Source: Aquimarina megaterium XH134
Lineage (GTDB): Bacteria; Bacteroidota; Bacteroidia; Flavobacteriales; Flavobacteriaceae
DNA: 64,000 nt
Direction of reading: 5' to 3'
NCBI RefSeq assembly: GCF_000520975.1
Contig: NZ_JACB01000016.1
Location: forward strand, 98,879 to 162,878
Shown here: piece by piece, positions 26,546 to 36,038 of the stretch
Layout of the letters: the number at the start of each line of letters is the position of its first letter
Numbering within the stretch: position 1 is the first letter of the stretch
Translations under genes and position numbers: made by a program
The notes under the pieces: model-generated
Told to the model about the DNA's origin: nothing
The model's input: only the letters and a program-made list of their open reading frames with translations
The model's database searches: none

Positions 26546-26603
26546 TTTCTACCTTATTCATTAAACCTCATTGATTTTCAAAGTCTATGAGGTTTATATT
26601 TTT

Positions 26604-27608
26604 TTAAATAAAACTTCTAAATATTGTATATCTAAACAAAAATTCTATAAAAATTAATAATCCTGCCAGCAGCACCAATGATCTAAATTTTTCTTCATAA
26701 TTATAGAATTTAAATTCTTCGATATCTGTTCTTTCTAATTTATCAATTTCTTGATAAATCTGTTGTAATTTTTTGTTATTTGTTGCTCTAAAATATTTAC
26801 CTCCGGTAACTTTAGCAATTTCTTTTAATAAATCTTCATCGATTTCTACCTGCACTCTACCATATTGAAAAGATCCGTTTGGTAATATAGCTACAGGAGC
26901 CAAAGCCATTCCGTTTGTACCAATACCAATTGTATAGGTTTTAATACCATATTCTACTGCTAGTTCTGAAGCAATCTTAGGATCGATAAAACCAGCATTA
27001 TTAGAACCGTCTGTAAGTAAAATAATCACTTTACTCTTAGCTTTACTGTCTTTAAGTCGATTTACAGATGTTGCCAGTCCCATTCCTATAGCCGTACCAT
27101 TCTCTAAGACATTATCATATTTTACATCTTTTAAACTACCTAACACAATTGATTTATCACTTGTAATTGGGGTTTTGGTAAAGCTTTCTCCCGCATATAC
27201 GACTAAGCCAATACGATCATTAGGTCTATCCTTAATAAATTCTGCAGCTACTTCTTTTAATGCTTCTAACCTGTTTGGTCTAAGGTCTTTTGCCAACATA
27301 CTGGCAGATACATCTATAGACATCACAATATCGATACCTTTGGTAGTCTTGGTTTTGGTAGATACATCTACTGTTCTAGGCCTCGCTAATGCAGTAATAA
27401 TTAAAGATAACGCCATTAGACGTATGATAAACAACAATGGCTTTAATTTGGTGAGCCAACTTCCCGAAACTTTAAATCCTTTAACACTAGATATTTTTAA
27501 AGCAGCTTGCTGCTTATTTCGTTTCCATATATACCATCCTATTGCTAATGGAAGTAGTAAAAACAACCAAAAAAACTGTGGATTTTCAAATGTAAAATTT
27601 TCAAACAT
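26604..27608 (-). CDS. batA: BatA, VWA-domain membrane protein
   Basis: A 334-aa protein with the same layout as BatB: two N-terminal hydrophobic segments (FWLFLLLPLAIGWYIW and LLFIIRLMALSLIITALA), a VWA domain with MIDAS motif DVSAS (DIVMSIDVSASMLAKDLR), ILLTDGSNNAGFIDP, and a C-terminal transmembrane helix. It begins 2 bp after the 550-aa upstream gene, so translational coupling is likely. It is paralogous to BatB. Confidence 0.95.
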   Translation of the reverse strand: MFENFTFENPQFFWLFLLLPLAIGWYIWKRNKQQAALKISSVKGFKVSGSWLTKLKPLLFIIRLMALSLIITALARPRTVDVSTKTKTTKGIDIVMSIDVSASMLAKDLRPNRLEALKEVAAEFIKDRPNDRIGLVVYAGESFTKTPITSDKSIVLGSLKDVKYDNVLENGTAIGMGLATSVNRLKDSKAKSKVIILLTDGSNNAGFIDPKIASELAVEYGIKTYTIGIGTNGMALAPVAILPNGSFQYGRVQVEIDEDLLKEIAKVTGGKYFRATNNKKLQQIYQEIDKLERTDIEEFKFYNYEEKFRSLVLLAGLLIFIEFLFRYTIFRSFI

Positions 27609-27610
27609 CG

Positions 27611-29263
27611 TTATTTGGTATTTCTAAGTTCTACAGAATTAATAATACGCTCGGCAACATCTTTTGCATAACGATCCTCAACATCATATACCAAAGTGAT
27701 TTGTTGAAACCCTCCATTTTCTGCAAAATTCAACATCAAGTAACTGTTTTTTTGTTTCTTTTTGGTTACAGGATTCACTATTTCCAGATTTCCAAATACT
27801 TTAACTCCTTTTGCTCCGCCTAAAGTTTCATATTCTTCATCCTTTACAGAAATATTCTTCGCTCCCATAGATTCAAATTTTCCCACTACACCTTCTACTA
27901 CTTTATTTAACTTTATTTCGGTAGGCTGTTTATATTGTACTGTAGTTACCACTACATAGAAATTTCCTGCCAGGCTTCCATATACAAAAGTTTCATTTCC
28001 TTTAAGAATCTGCTTTTGTTCTTCTGTCATTTGATACGCGTTACGAATCAATACTCTGGGAGTGGCAACAGTAACAGGAGGAGATCCATAAGCACTTGTA
28101 ATCCATTCGGTTTCTGCCAACTCTTTTGTTGGATGCCCAAGTAGTGTGTCTTTTACAACATCATACCCTTTTACCAAAATAAAGATGAGTAATGTAATAG
28201 TAACTACTGCAATGGCTCCAATGCTACCAAAAATAATTTTCTTTCTGCGTTTTTTCTCGGCTACTGTTCTTCTATACTCTTCATCTGCCAATAATTCTTC
28301 TTCGGTTGGTTCTGGTATCGCACTTTTTGTCTTATGAATCACCTGTTCGATAACATTACGATCTGCTCTTGCTGTTATGATATCGGGTTTAGATTTGGCA
28401 AATTTGGCCATATCTGCAGTTTTCAACACATTCTTAAGTTCTTCAATAGTGGTTTTATCCAAATTAAGATTTCCTGATCTAATCTCTTCATCAAGTCTCG
28501 TAATTAACTCATCGGTTGTGCTCTCCATAGCATGATCATACACTTCTTCATCGATATATTTACGAGCGGTATCACTTAACTGCGAATAGTATTCTTTATG
28601 TGAATCTTTTTCTAATAAATGAGACTCATCAATTTTCTGAAGTGCTAATATTGCTCTTTCATAAGGAGGTAACTCATCTTCTTTATTTGCTTTTCGTTTT
28701 TTCCTTCTAAATATAAAAAAAGCGATTACTCCTAATATGAGTAGAGAAACACCAATCCATAAGAGCCATTTTTTCCAGTTAAAAGCAAATTTAGCATCTA
28801 CATCAACCAGAGGTTTGATCTCATACATTTTTTGTTTAGTGGTATCGACCAAAACATCTTTGACCTCAACTTTAAGAGAATCGGTAAAAAAAACCTTATC
28901 ACCGATCACTACTTTTTGCCTTGGTATGGTATAATGACCAGAATCAAATTGAGTTAATGCATACTCTTTGGTAAGATTAAAACGTTTTCCGTTTCTAGAG
29001 GTATCTATTTTTTGAGATTCGATTACTTCTAAAGGAGTAAATGTTTGTCCTTCAGGAAAAACAACTATTTGAGTCGAATCTGCTTCGACTTGCATTTTAT
29101 ATCGAATCTCATTTCCTATTTCTATTGTAGTAGAGTCGATTGTAGCCGAAACTTGGGCAAAAGCTCCAAGCCCACTAAAAACAAAGAATATCATCCAGGT
29201 AAAAAGCCTAAGGGCTCCCGGTTGTATAGTTCTTTTTTCAAATCGTAATTCGTAATTCGTCAT
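27611..29263 (-). CDS. Bat-operon membrane protein of 550 aa (DUF4381/BatD-like)
   Basis: It has a signal peptide (hydrophobic WMIFFVFSGLGAFAQ), a periplasmic beta-rich domain resembling a single BatD module, a transmembrane helix at about 164-185, a cytoplasmic helical region (LPPYERAILALQKIDESHLL), a second helix at about 340-362 and a C-terminal alpha/beta domain. It occupies the slot between DUF58 and batA that is commonly filled by a DUF4381-type protein. The first 23 codons come from an ACGAATTACGAATTACG tract like those in nearby spacers, so the true start may be ATG 29194. Function is unknown beyond operon membership. Confidence 0.75.
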   Translation of the reverse strand: MTNYELRFEKRTIQPGALRLFTWMIFFVFSGLGAFAQVSATIDSTTIEIGNEIRYKMQVEADSTQIVVFPEGQTFTPLEVIESQKIDTSRNGKRFNLTKEYALTQFDSGHYTIPRQKVVIGDKVFFTDSLKVEVKDVLVDTTKQKMYEIKPLVDVDAKFAFNWKKWLLWIGVSLLILGVIAFFIFRRKKRKANKEDELPPYERAILALQKIDESHLLEKDSHKEYYSQLSDTARKYIDEEVYDHAMESTTDELITRLDEEIRSGNLNLDKTTIEELKNVLKTADMAKFAKSKPDIITARADRNVIEQVIHKTKSAIPEPTEEELLADEEYRRTVAEKKRRKKIIFGSIGAIAVVTITLLIFILVKGYDVVKDTLLGHPTKELAETEWITSAYGSPPVTVATPRVLIRNAYQMTEEQKQILKGNETFVYGSLAGNFYVVVTTVQYKQPTEIKLNKVVEGVVGKFESMGAKNISVKDEEYETLGGAKGVKVFGNLEIVNPVTKKKQKNSYLMLNFAENGGFQQITLVYDVEDRYAKDVAERIINSVELRNTK

Positions 29264-29276
29264 TCTTAAATCTTCC

Positions 29277-30143
29277 TTATCCTCTTCTTTTAAAATAGCC
29301 TAACAATTTCTTCACATAACTCTCATCAATTCTACTACTCAAAGAACCCGCTCCACTGCGAGTAAAACTATCTTTAAAGTAATCTACTCTTTCATGATAA
29401 TATTTACTATAATTGGTTCGTGTTTTTTTAGAACCTGTATTCACTAGCAAAAGTTCTCCTGTTTCTTCATCTTCCATTTGCACCATTCCCAGATTAGGGA
29501 TTTCTTCTTCTCTTCGATCATACACTCTTATCCCAGTAACATCATGTTTTCCTCCTGCAATTTTTAATGTATGTTGGTAATCATCTGCAATAAAATCAGA
29601 CAGTATAAAGACGATTGCTTTCTTTTTCATCACATTGGATAAAAACTTCAATGCTTCTGTAATATTCGTTTTTTTACTTTTAGGCTCAAATTCTAATAAT
29701 TCTCTTATAATTCTTAGCACATGAGATCTTCCTTTTTTAGGCGGAATAAATAATTCTATTTCATCGGTAAATAAAATCAATCCGATCTTATCATTATTCT
29801 GAGTTGCAGAAAATGCTAAAGTTGCTGCGATTTCGGTAATGATTCCTTTTTTAAATTGTTCTTGAGTACCAAAAAGTTGTGATCCCGAAACATCTACCAT
29901 CAACATCATAGTAAGTTCTCGCTCTTCTTCAAACACTTTTATATAAGGTTCATTATATCGAGCCGTTACATTCCAGTCTATATTACGAACATCATCACCA
30001 AATTGATATTGTCGTACTTCACTAAAAGTCATACCACGCCCTTTAAAAGTAGAGTGATACTCTCCTCCAAAGATGTGGTCACTCAAGCGACGCGTCTTAA
30101 TTTCAATTTTTCGAACTTTTTTTAGTAACTCTTTAGTATCCAT
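29277..30143 (-). CDS. DUF58-domain protein of the bat operon
   Basis: A 288-aa cytoplasmic protein. The DUF58 signature is clear: GRGMTFSEVRQYQFGDDVRN followed by IDWNVTARYNEPYIKVFEEE, then a VWA-like domain (MMLMVDVSGSQLFG with a DVSGS MIDAS). It is always found with MoxR ATPases and bat genes, and follows moxR here after 90 bp. Exact role is unproven. Confidence 0.95.
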   Translation of the reverse strand: MDTKELLKKVRKIEIKTRRLSDHIFGGEYHSTFKGRGMTFSEVRQYQFGDDVRNIDWNVTARYNEPYIKVFEEERELTMMLMVDVSGSQLFGTQEQFKKGIITEIAATLAFSATQNNDKIGLILFTDEIELFIPPKKGRSHVLRIIRELLEFEPKSKKTNITEALKFLSNVMKKKAIVFILSDFIADDYQHTLKIAGGKHDVTGIRVYDRREEEIPNLGMVQMEDEETGELLLVNTGSKKTRTNYSKYYHERVDYFKDSFTRSGAGSLSSRIDESYVKKLLGYFKRRG

Positions 30144-30233
30144 TATTATGATTTACGATTGATGAATCGGCGATTAACGATTTCGGATTCTCATATTAAA
30201 AATCCAAAATCGTAATTCTAAAATCCAAAATCT
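30144..30233. repeat. Low-complexity spacer of ATTACGATTTTGGATT-type repeats
   Basis: The gap between moxR and the DUF58 gene is built of repeated AATTACGA, GATTTTGGATTTT and ATCGTAAATC-like words in the minus sense. A related ACGAATTACGAATTACG tract lies at 29241-29262. Such tracts recur in Flavobacteriia intergenic regions (recollection, not searched here). Confidence 0.55.
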
Positions 30234-31235
30234 CTATGGTACTTCAATTTCGTTTACAATCTTGTTAATGATATCCTCTGAAGTTACGTTCTCTGCTTCG
30301 GCCTCGTAGGTAATCCCAATACGATGGCGAAGTACATCAAGAATTACTGCACGAACATCTTCTGGAATCACATATCCTCTTCGTTTAATAAAGGCATAAC
30401 ATTTTGCTGCAGTAGCCAAATTGATACTTCCACGAGGTGATGCTCCAAAGTTGATTAAAGGCTTAAGTTCTTCTAAACCATATTTTTCTGGATAACGTGT
30501 GGCAAAAATGATATCCAGGATGTATTTTTCGATCTTTTCATCCATATATACTTCTCTAACTGCTTTCTGAGCATTAATAATCTGCTCTACAGAAACAACA
30601 GGGTTTACCTTCTCAAAGGATCCTTTGAGGTTAGCACGAACAATTAGTTGTTCTTCGTCTAATTTTGGATAATCAATTACTGTTTTTAGCATAAAACGGT
30701 CAACTTGAGCTTCTGGCAAAGGATATGTTCCTTCCTGCTCAACCGGATTCTGTGTTGCCATTACCAAAAATGGTTTGTCTAATACAAAAGTCTCATCACC
30801 AATGGTAACTTGTTTCTCCTGCATAGCTTCTAGTAAAGCACTTTGCACTTTTGCCGGCGCACGGTTAATTTCATCTGCTAAGACAAAATTGGCAAAAATT
30901 GGTCCTTTCTTAATCGAGAAATCATTCTCTTTCATATTAAAAATAAGAGTTCCCACTACATCAGCTGGTAATAAATCTGGTGTAAACTGAATACGACTAA
31001 AACTACCTTGAACAGCTTTAGATAATGTATTAATAGCTAATGTTTTCGCCAAACCAGGAACCCCTTCTAGCAAAATATGACCTTGACCCAATAACCCAAT
31101 GAGTAATCGTTCGACCATATGTTTTTGACCTACAATTACTTTGTTTATTTCTAGAGTTAGTAAATCTACAAATGCAGATTCTTTTTCTATTTTCTGATTG
31201 ATTGAAGCAATATCAATAGCATTATTCTCTTCCAT
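30234..31235 (-). CDS. moxR: MoxR-family AAA+ ATPase
   Basis: A 333-aa cytoplasmic AAA+ protein, the first gene of the bat operon. Walker A is GVPGLAKT, Walker B is VLADEINR, sensor 1 is MATQNPVEQEG, and FGASPRGSINLATAAK is the C-terminal sensor 2 region typical of MoxR. It probably acts as a chaperone that loads or activates the VWA-domain partners. The 255-bp gap to the divergent SDR gene should contain its promoter, but I found no clean -7 box. Confidence 0.95.
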   Translation of the reverse strand: MEENNAIDIASINQKIEKESAFVDLLTLEINKVIVGQKHMVERLLIGLLGQGHILLEGVPGLAKTLAINTLSKAVQGSFSRIQFTPDLLPADVVGTLIFNMKENDFSIKKGPIFANFVLADEINRAPAKVQSALLEAMQEKQVTIGDETFVLDKPFLVMATQNPVEQEGTYPLPEAQVDRFMLKTVIDYPKLDEEQLIVRANLKGSFEKVNPVVSVEQIINAQKAVREVYMDEKIEKYILDIIFATRYPEKYGLEELKPLINFGASPRGSINLATAAKCYAFIKRRGYVIPEDVRAVILDVLRHRIGITYEAEAENVTSEDIINKIVNEIEVP

Positions 31236-31490
31236 CTATTTTATTTTTTAAGGCGTGAATTTAACATTCATAATCCAACATTGCAAATTGTCGAATTAAT
31301 TTTCATGCTCTTGTTAATTCTTGGTTAAATGTGCACTATAAAACCTGTTTTAGGCATAAATTTTACAGTATATTTAAACCACTTTTACAAAAAATTGGAC
31401 ATAAAGATTTTCATCGTTTTTACGATGATCTTATCAAAAGACGTATCTAATGTAAAGGTGTTGCATTTTTTTAAAATATTAAACTTACTT

Positions 31491-32243
31491 ATGAAAACAG
31501 CATTAATCACAGGGGCCACTAGTGGGATTGGAAAATCTACCGCAATAGAGTTAGCAAAACATAATATAAATCTTATTCTTTGTGGGAGAAGACAAGACCG
31601 ATTAGATACACTACAGAGTGAACTAAGTAAAAAAGTGCAAGTACACACACTTTGTTTTGATGTTAGAGATAAAGATAAGGTTCTTTCTATGATTGAAAAT
31701 CTTCCTGCAGAGTTTAGTACAATTGATATTCTTATTAATAATGCTGGAAATGCACATGGCCTTGACCCTATTCAGACCGGAAACCTTGATGATTGGGATG
31801 CTATGATAGATATTAATGTTAAAGGATTACTGTATGTTTCTAAAGCGGTTATACCAAAAATGATTGCGCAACAATCTGGCCATATTATCAATATTGGCTC
31901 AATTGCAGGAAAAGAAGTCTATCCAAACGGAAACATATATTGTGCAAGTAAACATGCTGTAGATGCTATTAACAAGGGAATGCGTATGGATCTTAATTCA
32001 TACGGCATTAGAGTAGGTGCTATTCATCCAGGATTAGTAGAAACTGAGTTTAGTAACGTTAGATTTAAAGGTGATGATCAAAAAGCAGATACTGTGTATA
32101 AAGGTTTTGATCCACTCACTCCAGAAGATATTGCAGATATTATAACTTTTGTGGTTACCCGGCCATATCATGTTAACATTGCAGATCTTATTGTATTCCC
32201 TACTGCGCAGGCGGGCAGTACAATAGTTAATAAAAGTTTATAA
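31491..32243 (+). CDS. Short-chain dehydrogenase/reductase (YdfG-like)
   Basis: A 250-aa NAD(P)-dependent oxidoreductase. Cofactor motif ITGATSGIG at residues about 6-14, LCGRRQDRL (Arg suggests NADPH), NNAG, active Ser in INIGSIAGKEVYPNGN and YCASK (Tyr, Lys). Length is standard. I start at ATG 31491, since the 54 residues encoded before it from 31329 are not SDR-like. The closest recognisable subgroup is the YdfG/serine-3-dehydrogenase type; the real substrate is uncertain. It is divergent from moxR. Confidence 0.92.
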   Translation: MKTALITGATSGIGKSTAIELAKHNINLILCGRRQDRLDTLQSELSKKVQVHTLCFDVRDKDKVLSMIENLPAEFSTIDILINNAGNAHGLDPIQTGNLDDWDAMIDINVKGLLYVSKAVIPKMIAQQSGHIINIGSIAGKEVYPNGNIYCASKHAVDAINKGMRMDLNSYGIRVGAIHPGLVETEFSNVRFKGDDQKADTVYKGFDPLTPEDIADIITFVVTRPYHVNIADLIVFPTAQAGSTIVNKSL

Positions 32244-32328
32244 TTTCTTTATTCTCATCGCATTGTTGACCCAATAAAAATGGCTAAGTTTATATTGGGA
32301 AAAGTTTCAATTGCTATTTGTAAACGGA

Positions 32329-33465
32329 ATGATTAACAAACGCCTCCTTATTAAGAACCTACTGGCACATAATGACGAAAATAGTTTTTATGACAAGAAA
32401 CGTAAACTTAATATTGGTGAGAAAGAGGGAAAAGCTAAATTCTTAAAGCATATTTGTGCACTGGCAAATTCTAATCCCAAAAATAATTCATATATCGTAA
32501 TAGGGGTTGAAGATGAAGATAATCAAATTATAGGAGTTGATTTTTTTGACGATAGTAAAATCCAAAACCTGGTAAATGCATATTTAGACAACCCTCCTAT
32601 TGTGTCATATGAAAATATTCCTTTTCCGCATTTGCCATCGGATAAAGTAGTAGGATTAGTAACCATTCGACCCCAAGGTGGACAACTCTGTTCTCTGCGC
32701 AAGAATATCTGGAAATATTATGGCGGTAGTGTCTTTTTTAGAGATGGTAGCATGAGTATGCCTAAAGTTTTTGATATTGAAATCAAAGATGTCAATTCAG
32801 AAATTGTAACTGCTATAGAAAGTCATGCCCAGAACAATATAGAACTTACTCTAGACGGAGTTTTTGATTTTATGAACTCTAGAACAGATTACAATCCGAC
32901 GTATAAGGTTTTTAAAGAATATTTTGTGGTCTGCTGGGCAGCCAAAGAAAAACGGCAAAATGGAGAAGTATATTACTCCCGAGTAGATATCGAATTAATC
33001 AACGAACATGTAAAGTTATTTTATTCAGAATTAGACGAAGTGAGCATATCGTTAACCGATGATCAATTTAAAATTATAGAATATGTGCAATTAGGCTTAC
33101 AGGATACTTTTAGCTATTATCCTCTAGAAGAAGTCGTAATTACCTTTAAGGACAACGCCAGTTATGATATCGAAAGTAAGCTTCTTTTTGAACCACCACA
33201 ATTTGATCGTAAAACATTACATCATTTATATAATAGCAATAATGCATTAATCGAGAAATTAAAAAACAAAATTCCCCTATCAAAAAACGAAGAAAAAGAT
33301 ATTGTAAATCTTCCTGCTACGTATTTGATTTGTTATTTTAATGACCTTAGTGATGCAAAAGAAAAACTAGAAGAGGCAAAACCATATTTAAAACTCTATG
33401 ACGATACTATATATTCTCTCTGTAAAGAAAGTATTCGGATTTTGAGAAAAGTTAGATATAGTTAA
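32329..33465 (+). CDS. AlbA_2 (Schlafen-like) domain protein
   Basis: A 378-aa cytoplasmic protein. The N-terminal ~150 residues form an AlbA_2/Schlafen-AAA_4-type domain: EGKAKFLKHICALANSNPKN, YIVIGVEDEDNQIIGVDFFD and YYGGSVFFRDGSMSMP. The rest is unassigned, with mixed alpha/beta text. Such proteins are often called ATP-binding proteins and are predicted nucleic-acid binders. I chose ATG 32329 since the longer frame starts with TTG. It is followed after 35 bp by a phosphoesterase gene on the same strand, so they may form an operon. Confidence 0.8.
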   Translation: MINKRLLIKNLLAHNDENSFYDKKRKLNIGEKEGKAKFLKHICALANSNPKNNSYIVIGVEDEDNQIIGVDFFDDSKIQNLVNAYLDNPPIVSYENIPFPHLPSDKVVGLVTIRPQGGQLCSLRKNIWKYYGGSVFFRDGSMSMPKVFDIEIKDVNSEIVTAIESHAQNNIELTLDGVFDFMNSRTDYNPTYKVFKEYFVVCWAAKEKRQNGEVYYSRVDIELINEHVKLFYSELDEVSISLTDDQFKIIEYVQLGLQDTFSYYPLEEVVITFKDNASYDIESKLLFEPPQFDRKTLHHLYNSNNALIEKLKNKIPLSKNEEKDIVNLPATYLICYFNDLSDAKEKLEEAKPYLKLYDDTIYSLCKESIRILRKVRYS

Positions 33466-33500
33466 TGTAATACATCAAAATGATCAATAATTAACCAACC

Positions 33501-34229
33501 ATGGGAAGAATTTTAGTAATTGGAGATATTCACGGTGCACTAACCGCATTAGAGCAAATACTTGAAAGAGCAAAGGTAACTAGAGACGATACTCTTATAT
33601 TTCTGGGAGATTATGTAGATGGTTGGAGCCATAGTGCCCCATTGGTTTCGTTCCTGATTAAGCTCAAAGCTTCTCACAATTGTATTTTTATTAAAGGAAA
33701 TCATGATGAACTTTGTTATACCTGGCTCACACAACATACTCACAATCCCGAGTGGGTACAACACGGTGGCCAAGCGACTATGGATTCATATGCTAAACTA
33801 TCACAAGAAGAAATCAATGCCCATCTTAGTTTTTATGAAACTCTTAATAATTATCATATAGATACTCACAATCGTTTGTTTCTTCATGCTGGGTTCACCA
33901 ATCTTCATGGACCGCATCGAGAATATTTTAGTGAATTATTTTATTGGGATAGAACTTTATGGGAAACTGCGTTGGCTACAGATCCCAATCTAAAAAAGAC
34001 AGATCCAAAATATCCTAAACGAATGTTACTTTTTGATGAGATATATATTGGCCACACTCCCGTTACACGAATCAATCAGACCACCCCAATACAAGCTATT
34101 TGCGTATGGAATATGGATACAGGAGCTGCATTTAAAGGGCCACTTACCATAATGGATATTAATACCAAAGAGTTCTGGCAAAGTGATCCCGTATACCAAT
34201 TATATCCACATGAAAATGGTAGAAACTAA
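33501..34229 (+). CDS. Calcineurin-like metallophosphoesterase
   Basis: A 242-aa cytoplasmic protein with the metallophosphoesterase motifs in order: GDIHG (residues about 7-11), GDYVDGW, GNHDE, a later LHAGF and GHTPV. This arrangement matches the PrpA/ApaH-like serine/threonine phosphatase group using two metal ions. Substrate (phosphoprotein, dinucleotide or RNA cap) cannot be told. It probably shares a transcript with the AlbA_2 gene. Confidence 0.92.
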   Translation: MGRILVIGDIHGALTALEQILERAKVTRDDTLIFLGDYVDGWSHSAPLVSFLIKLKASHNCIFIKGNHDELCYTWLTQHTHNPEWVQHGGQATMDSYAKLSQEEINAHLSFYETLNNYHIDTHNRLFLHAGFTNLHGPHREYFSELFYWDRTLWETALATDPNLKKTDPKYPKRMLLFDEIYIGHTPVTRINQTTPIQAICVWNMDTGAAFKGPLTIMDINTKEFWQSDPVYQLYPHENGRN

Positions 34230-34306
34230 AAATTTATCGTAAATAAGGGGTAACAAAAATTTAAAGCTATTGATCTAAGGTTGTAAATGATAAAAAATCA
34301 CATATC

Positions 34307-34426
34307 ATGAAAACAACAATAAAATTTTTGGCGTATTTGTTAATAGCTTTTTCCTTACTATTTATCATTATAAAGGAAAAGATCAATTTAGTAGAAAAAT
34401 CAATCCTAAATGCCGAGTCTAGCTAG
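34307..34426 (+). CDS. Possible 39-aa membrane peptide, truncated copy of a lipoprotein N-terminus
   Basis: A 39-aa frame, MKTTIKFLAYLLIAFSLLFI at the N-terminus with one hydrophobic helix, ending TAG 34426. Its first 12 codons are clearly similar at DNA level to those of the lipoprotein start at 34723 (ATGGAAACAATAATGAAATT), and both are preceded by a TAAGGTTGTAA word (34276 and 34630). It may be a real small peptide or the leftover of a partial duplication. Confidence 0.35.
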   Translation: MKTTIKFLAYLLIAFSLLFIIIKEKINLVEKSILNAESS

Positions 34427-34722
34427 GTAGATTTTGAGTACAATTACAACTCTTCTTTTTGTTCTATTCTTCAAAATGAAATAGGCTACATAACTAGCAG
34501 TATTTTTTTAAATACGAGTCTTAGGCCACACAAATTCAGGAAACAACCCTTATAAATATATGGTTTTACCCCACTTAAATTAAGGTTTTAACCTCTTGAT
34601 AGCTTTTTAAGCACTCTTCATCTTTGTAGCATAAGGTTGTAATTGTGGAATCGATCACTAAAAACACTTCGCAAATAAACAATCGAATATTCACACAATT
34701 AATAATTAATAACATGAAAAGT

Positions 34723-35208
34723 ATGGAAACAATAATGAAATTTTTTAAGTATGGCATTTTGGTACTAATCTTAGTTTTAAGTGCTTGCTCTGCAGAAGAT
34801 GGAGTCGATGGTCAAATAGGACCACAAGGACCTGCAGGAGCTGATGGGGCAAATGGACAGGATGGAAACGCTAATGTAGTTTCTGTTTTATTCGAAAATC
34901 AAACGATATCTAACGGGGATAATGTTTTTGACATTCCCCAATTAACAAAGGAAATATTTGACACTGGTATTGTTTACGCCTATGTAACAGTAACAGGAAA
35001 TAATTATTGGGAAGTATTACCGCTTAGTCTAGGACAGCAAATCATTCTTGAGATTGATAAGATTGAAGTTGGAAAAGCTACATTACGTGCTACTTTTAAT
35101 CAATCTAATCTTAGACTTCGATTTGTACTGGTAGAAGGTAATGATGCCAGCGGCATTAATTTTGAAAACTACCTAGAAGTGCAATCATTCTATAATCTAA
35201 CAGATTAG
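34723..35208 (+). CDS. Lipoprotein with short collagen-like repeat
   Basis: A 161-aa protein from METIMKFFKYG. The signal ends at a lipobox (VLSA-C), and the mature protein starts with an acidic SAEDGVDGQI and five collagen-like Gly-X-Y triplets (IGPQGPAGADGANGQDG), then a beta-rich domain of about 120 residues. Bacteroidota lipoproteins with such short collagen-like linkers are common and function as surface or envelope proteins of unknown role. ATGs at 34714, 34723 and 34735 are possible; I prefer 34723 because the upstream partial copy aligns there. A terminator lies 64 bp downstream. Confidence 0.7.
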   Translation: METIMKFFKYGILVLILVLSACSAEDGVDGQIGPQGPAGADGANGQDGNANVVSVLFENQTISNGDNVFDIPQLTKEIFDTGIVYAYVTVTGNNYWEVLPLSLGQQIILEIDKIEVGKATLRATFNQSNLRLRFVLVEGNDASGINFENYLEVQSFYNLTD

Positions 35209-35271
35209 CTTCACTATGTAATAGTCAAACATACGTAGCAAAAAAAGTTTTTGACTATATAATAAACTACA

Positions 35272-35308
35272 AATAACCTTTACCTAATTAAATTGGGTAA
35301 AGGTTATT
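35272..35308. terminator. Bidirectional terminator between lipoprotein and TetR genes
   Basis: Arms AATAACCTTTACC (35272-35284) and GGTAAAGGTTATT (35296-35308), perfect 13 bp with an 11-nt loop, with TTCTAATT after it on the plus strand. A weaker inverted repeat ATAGTCAAA / TTTGACTAT lies just before it (35221-35258). Confidence 0.75.
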
Positions 35309-35355
35309 CTAATTATAGTGTTTCAAAACTAATTTATCTCTTTTTAGAAAAATAT

Positions 35356-35967
35356 TTAATCCGCTTTATAGGTATTATATTGTTCTAGACCATTTGATGT
35401 GAGGTATGGAATAAGTAATCTATTTACATACTCTACATATTTGTTTTCCAGTTCTTTATCCAGAAAATTTTCTGAAGAAAGATTAAGAAAAAAGAATGTT
35501 CTAATAGCCCCGCTTAACTCCATTAAATAATCCAAATCTTTTGTACTCAATTCTGCCCGAATTATTCCTTGATCTTGCAATTGCTCTAAAATACTTTTAT
35601 AGAACACTTTTCTAATATCATTGTTTTTTTCAAAGTTTATGAAAACAGTGCTGAAATTGCGTCTTATTTCAATATAATCAACATAAAAGAAAAGGTATTT
35701 CATAGAAATCTTAAACGTCTTTTTGGGGGCATCCAAGATTTCATAAAACAAATTAACATTACTAAAAAAGGTCGCTATTGCTTTTGTTTCGATCATCATA
35801 TCATTATACAAAGCAGTTATCAGGTAATTTTTGGTTCTATAATGATATGTAATATTACCATAACTTTTATTCAATTCTTTTGCAACCTCTCTTAAGGTTA
35901 CATTCATAACTCCTTTTGTATTAAAAAGTTCAAGGGCTTTTTCCTTAATTATATCCTTAATATTCAT
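35356..35967 (-). CDS. TetR/AcrR family regulator of the adjacent hydrolase
   Basis: A 203-aa protein from MNIKDIIKEKALELFNTKGV. The HTH covers about residues 20-48 (VTLREVAKELNKSYGNITYH), and the C-terminal domain is helical with many Phe/Tyr/Leu residues. ATG 35967 was chosen because the longer frame would read through the operator palindrome. It is divergent from an alpha/beta hydrolase gene, with a 22-bp inverted repeat in the 71-bp gap, a classic repressor/target layout. The inducer is unknown. Confidence 0.88.
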   Translation of the reverse strand: MNIKDIIKEKALELFNTKGVMNVTLREVAKELNKSYGNITYHYRTKNYLITALYNDMMIETKAIATFFSNVNLFYEILDAPKKTFKISMKYLFFYVDYIEIRRNFSTVFINFEKNNDIRKVFYKSILEQLQDQGIIRAELSTKDLDYLMELSGAIRTFFFLNLSSENFLDKELENKYVEYVNRLLIPYLTSNGLEQYNTYKAD

Positions 35968-35979
35968 CAATATAAATTT

Positions 35980-36001
35980 AATTAGTCCAAATGGACTAAT
36001 T
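35980..36001. promoter_or_regulatory. TetR operator, 22-bp inverted repeat
   Basis: AATTAGTCC-AAAT-GGACTAATT, perfect 9-bp arms around a 4-nt core, between the divergent TetR and hydrolase genes. A TATTTTTG -7 box for the hydrolase follows at 36017-36024, so binding there would repress both. Confidence 0.75.
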
Positions 36002-36038
36002 TTTGGCAAAATAATATATTTTTGTTAAAAACAACACA

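Noticed and set aside
34575..34757. 60-codon minus-strand hydrophobic frame
   Set aside because: It is antisense to the start of the collagen-like lipoprotein and its hydrophobicity mirrors that signal peptide.
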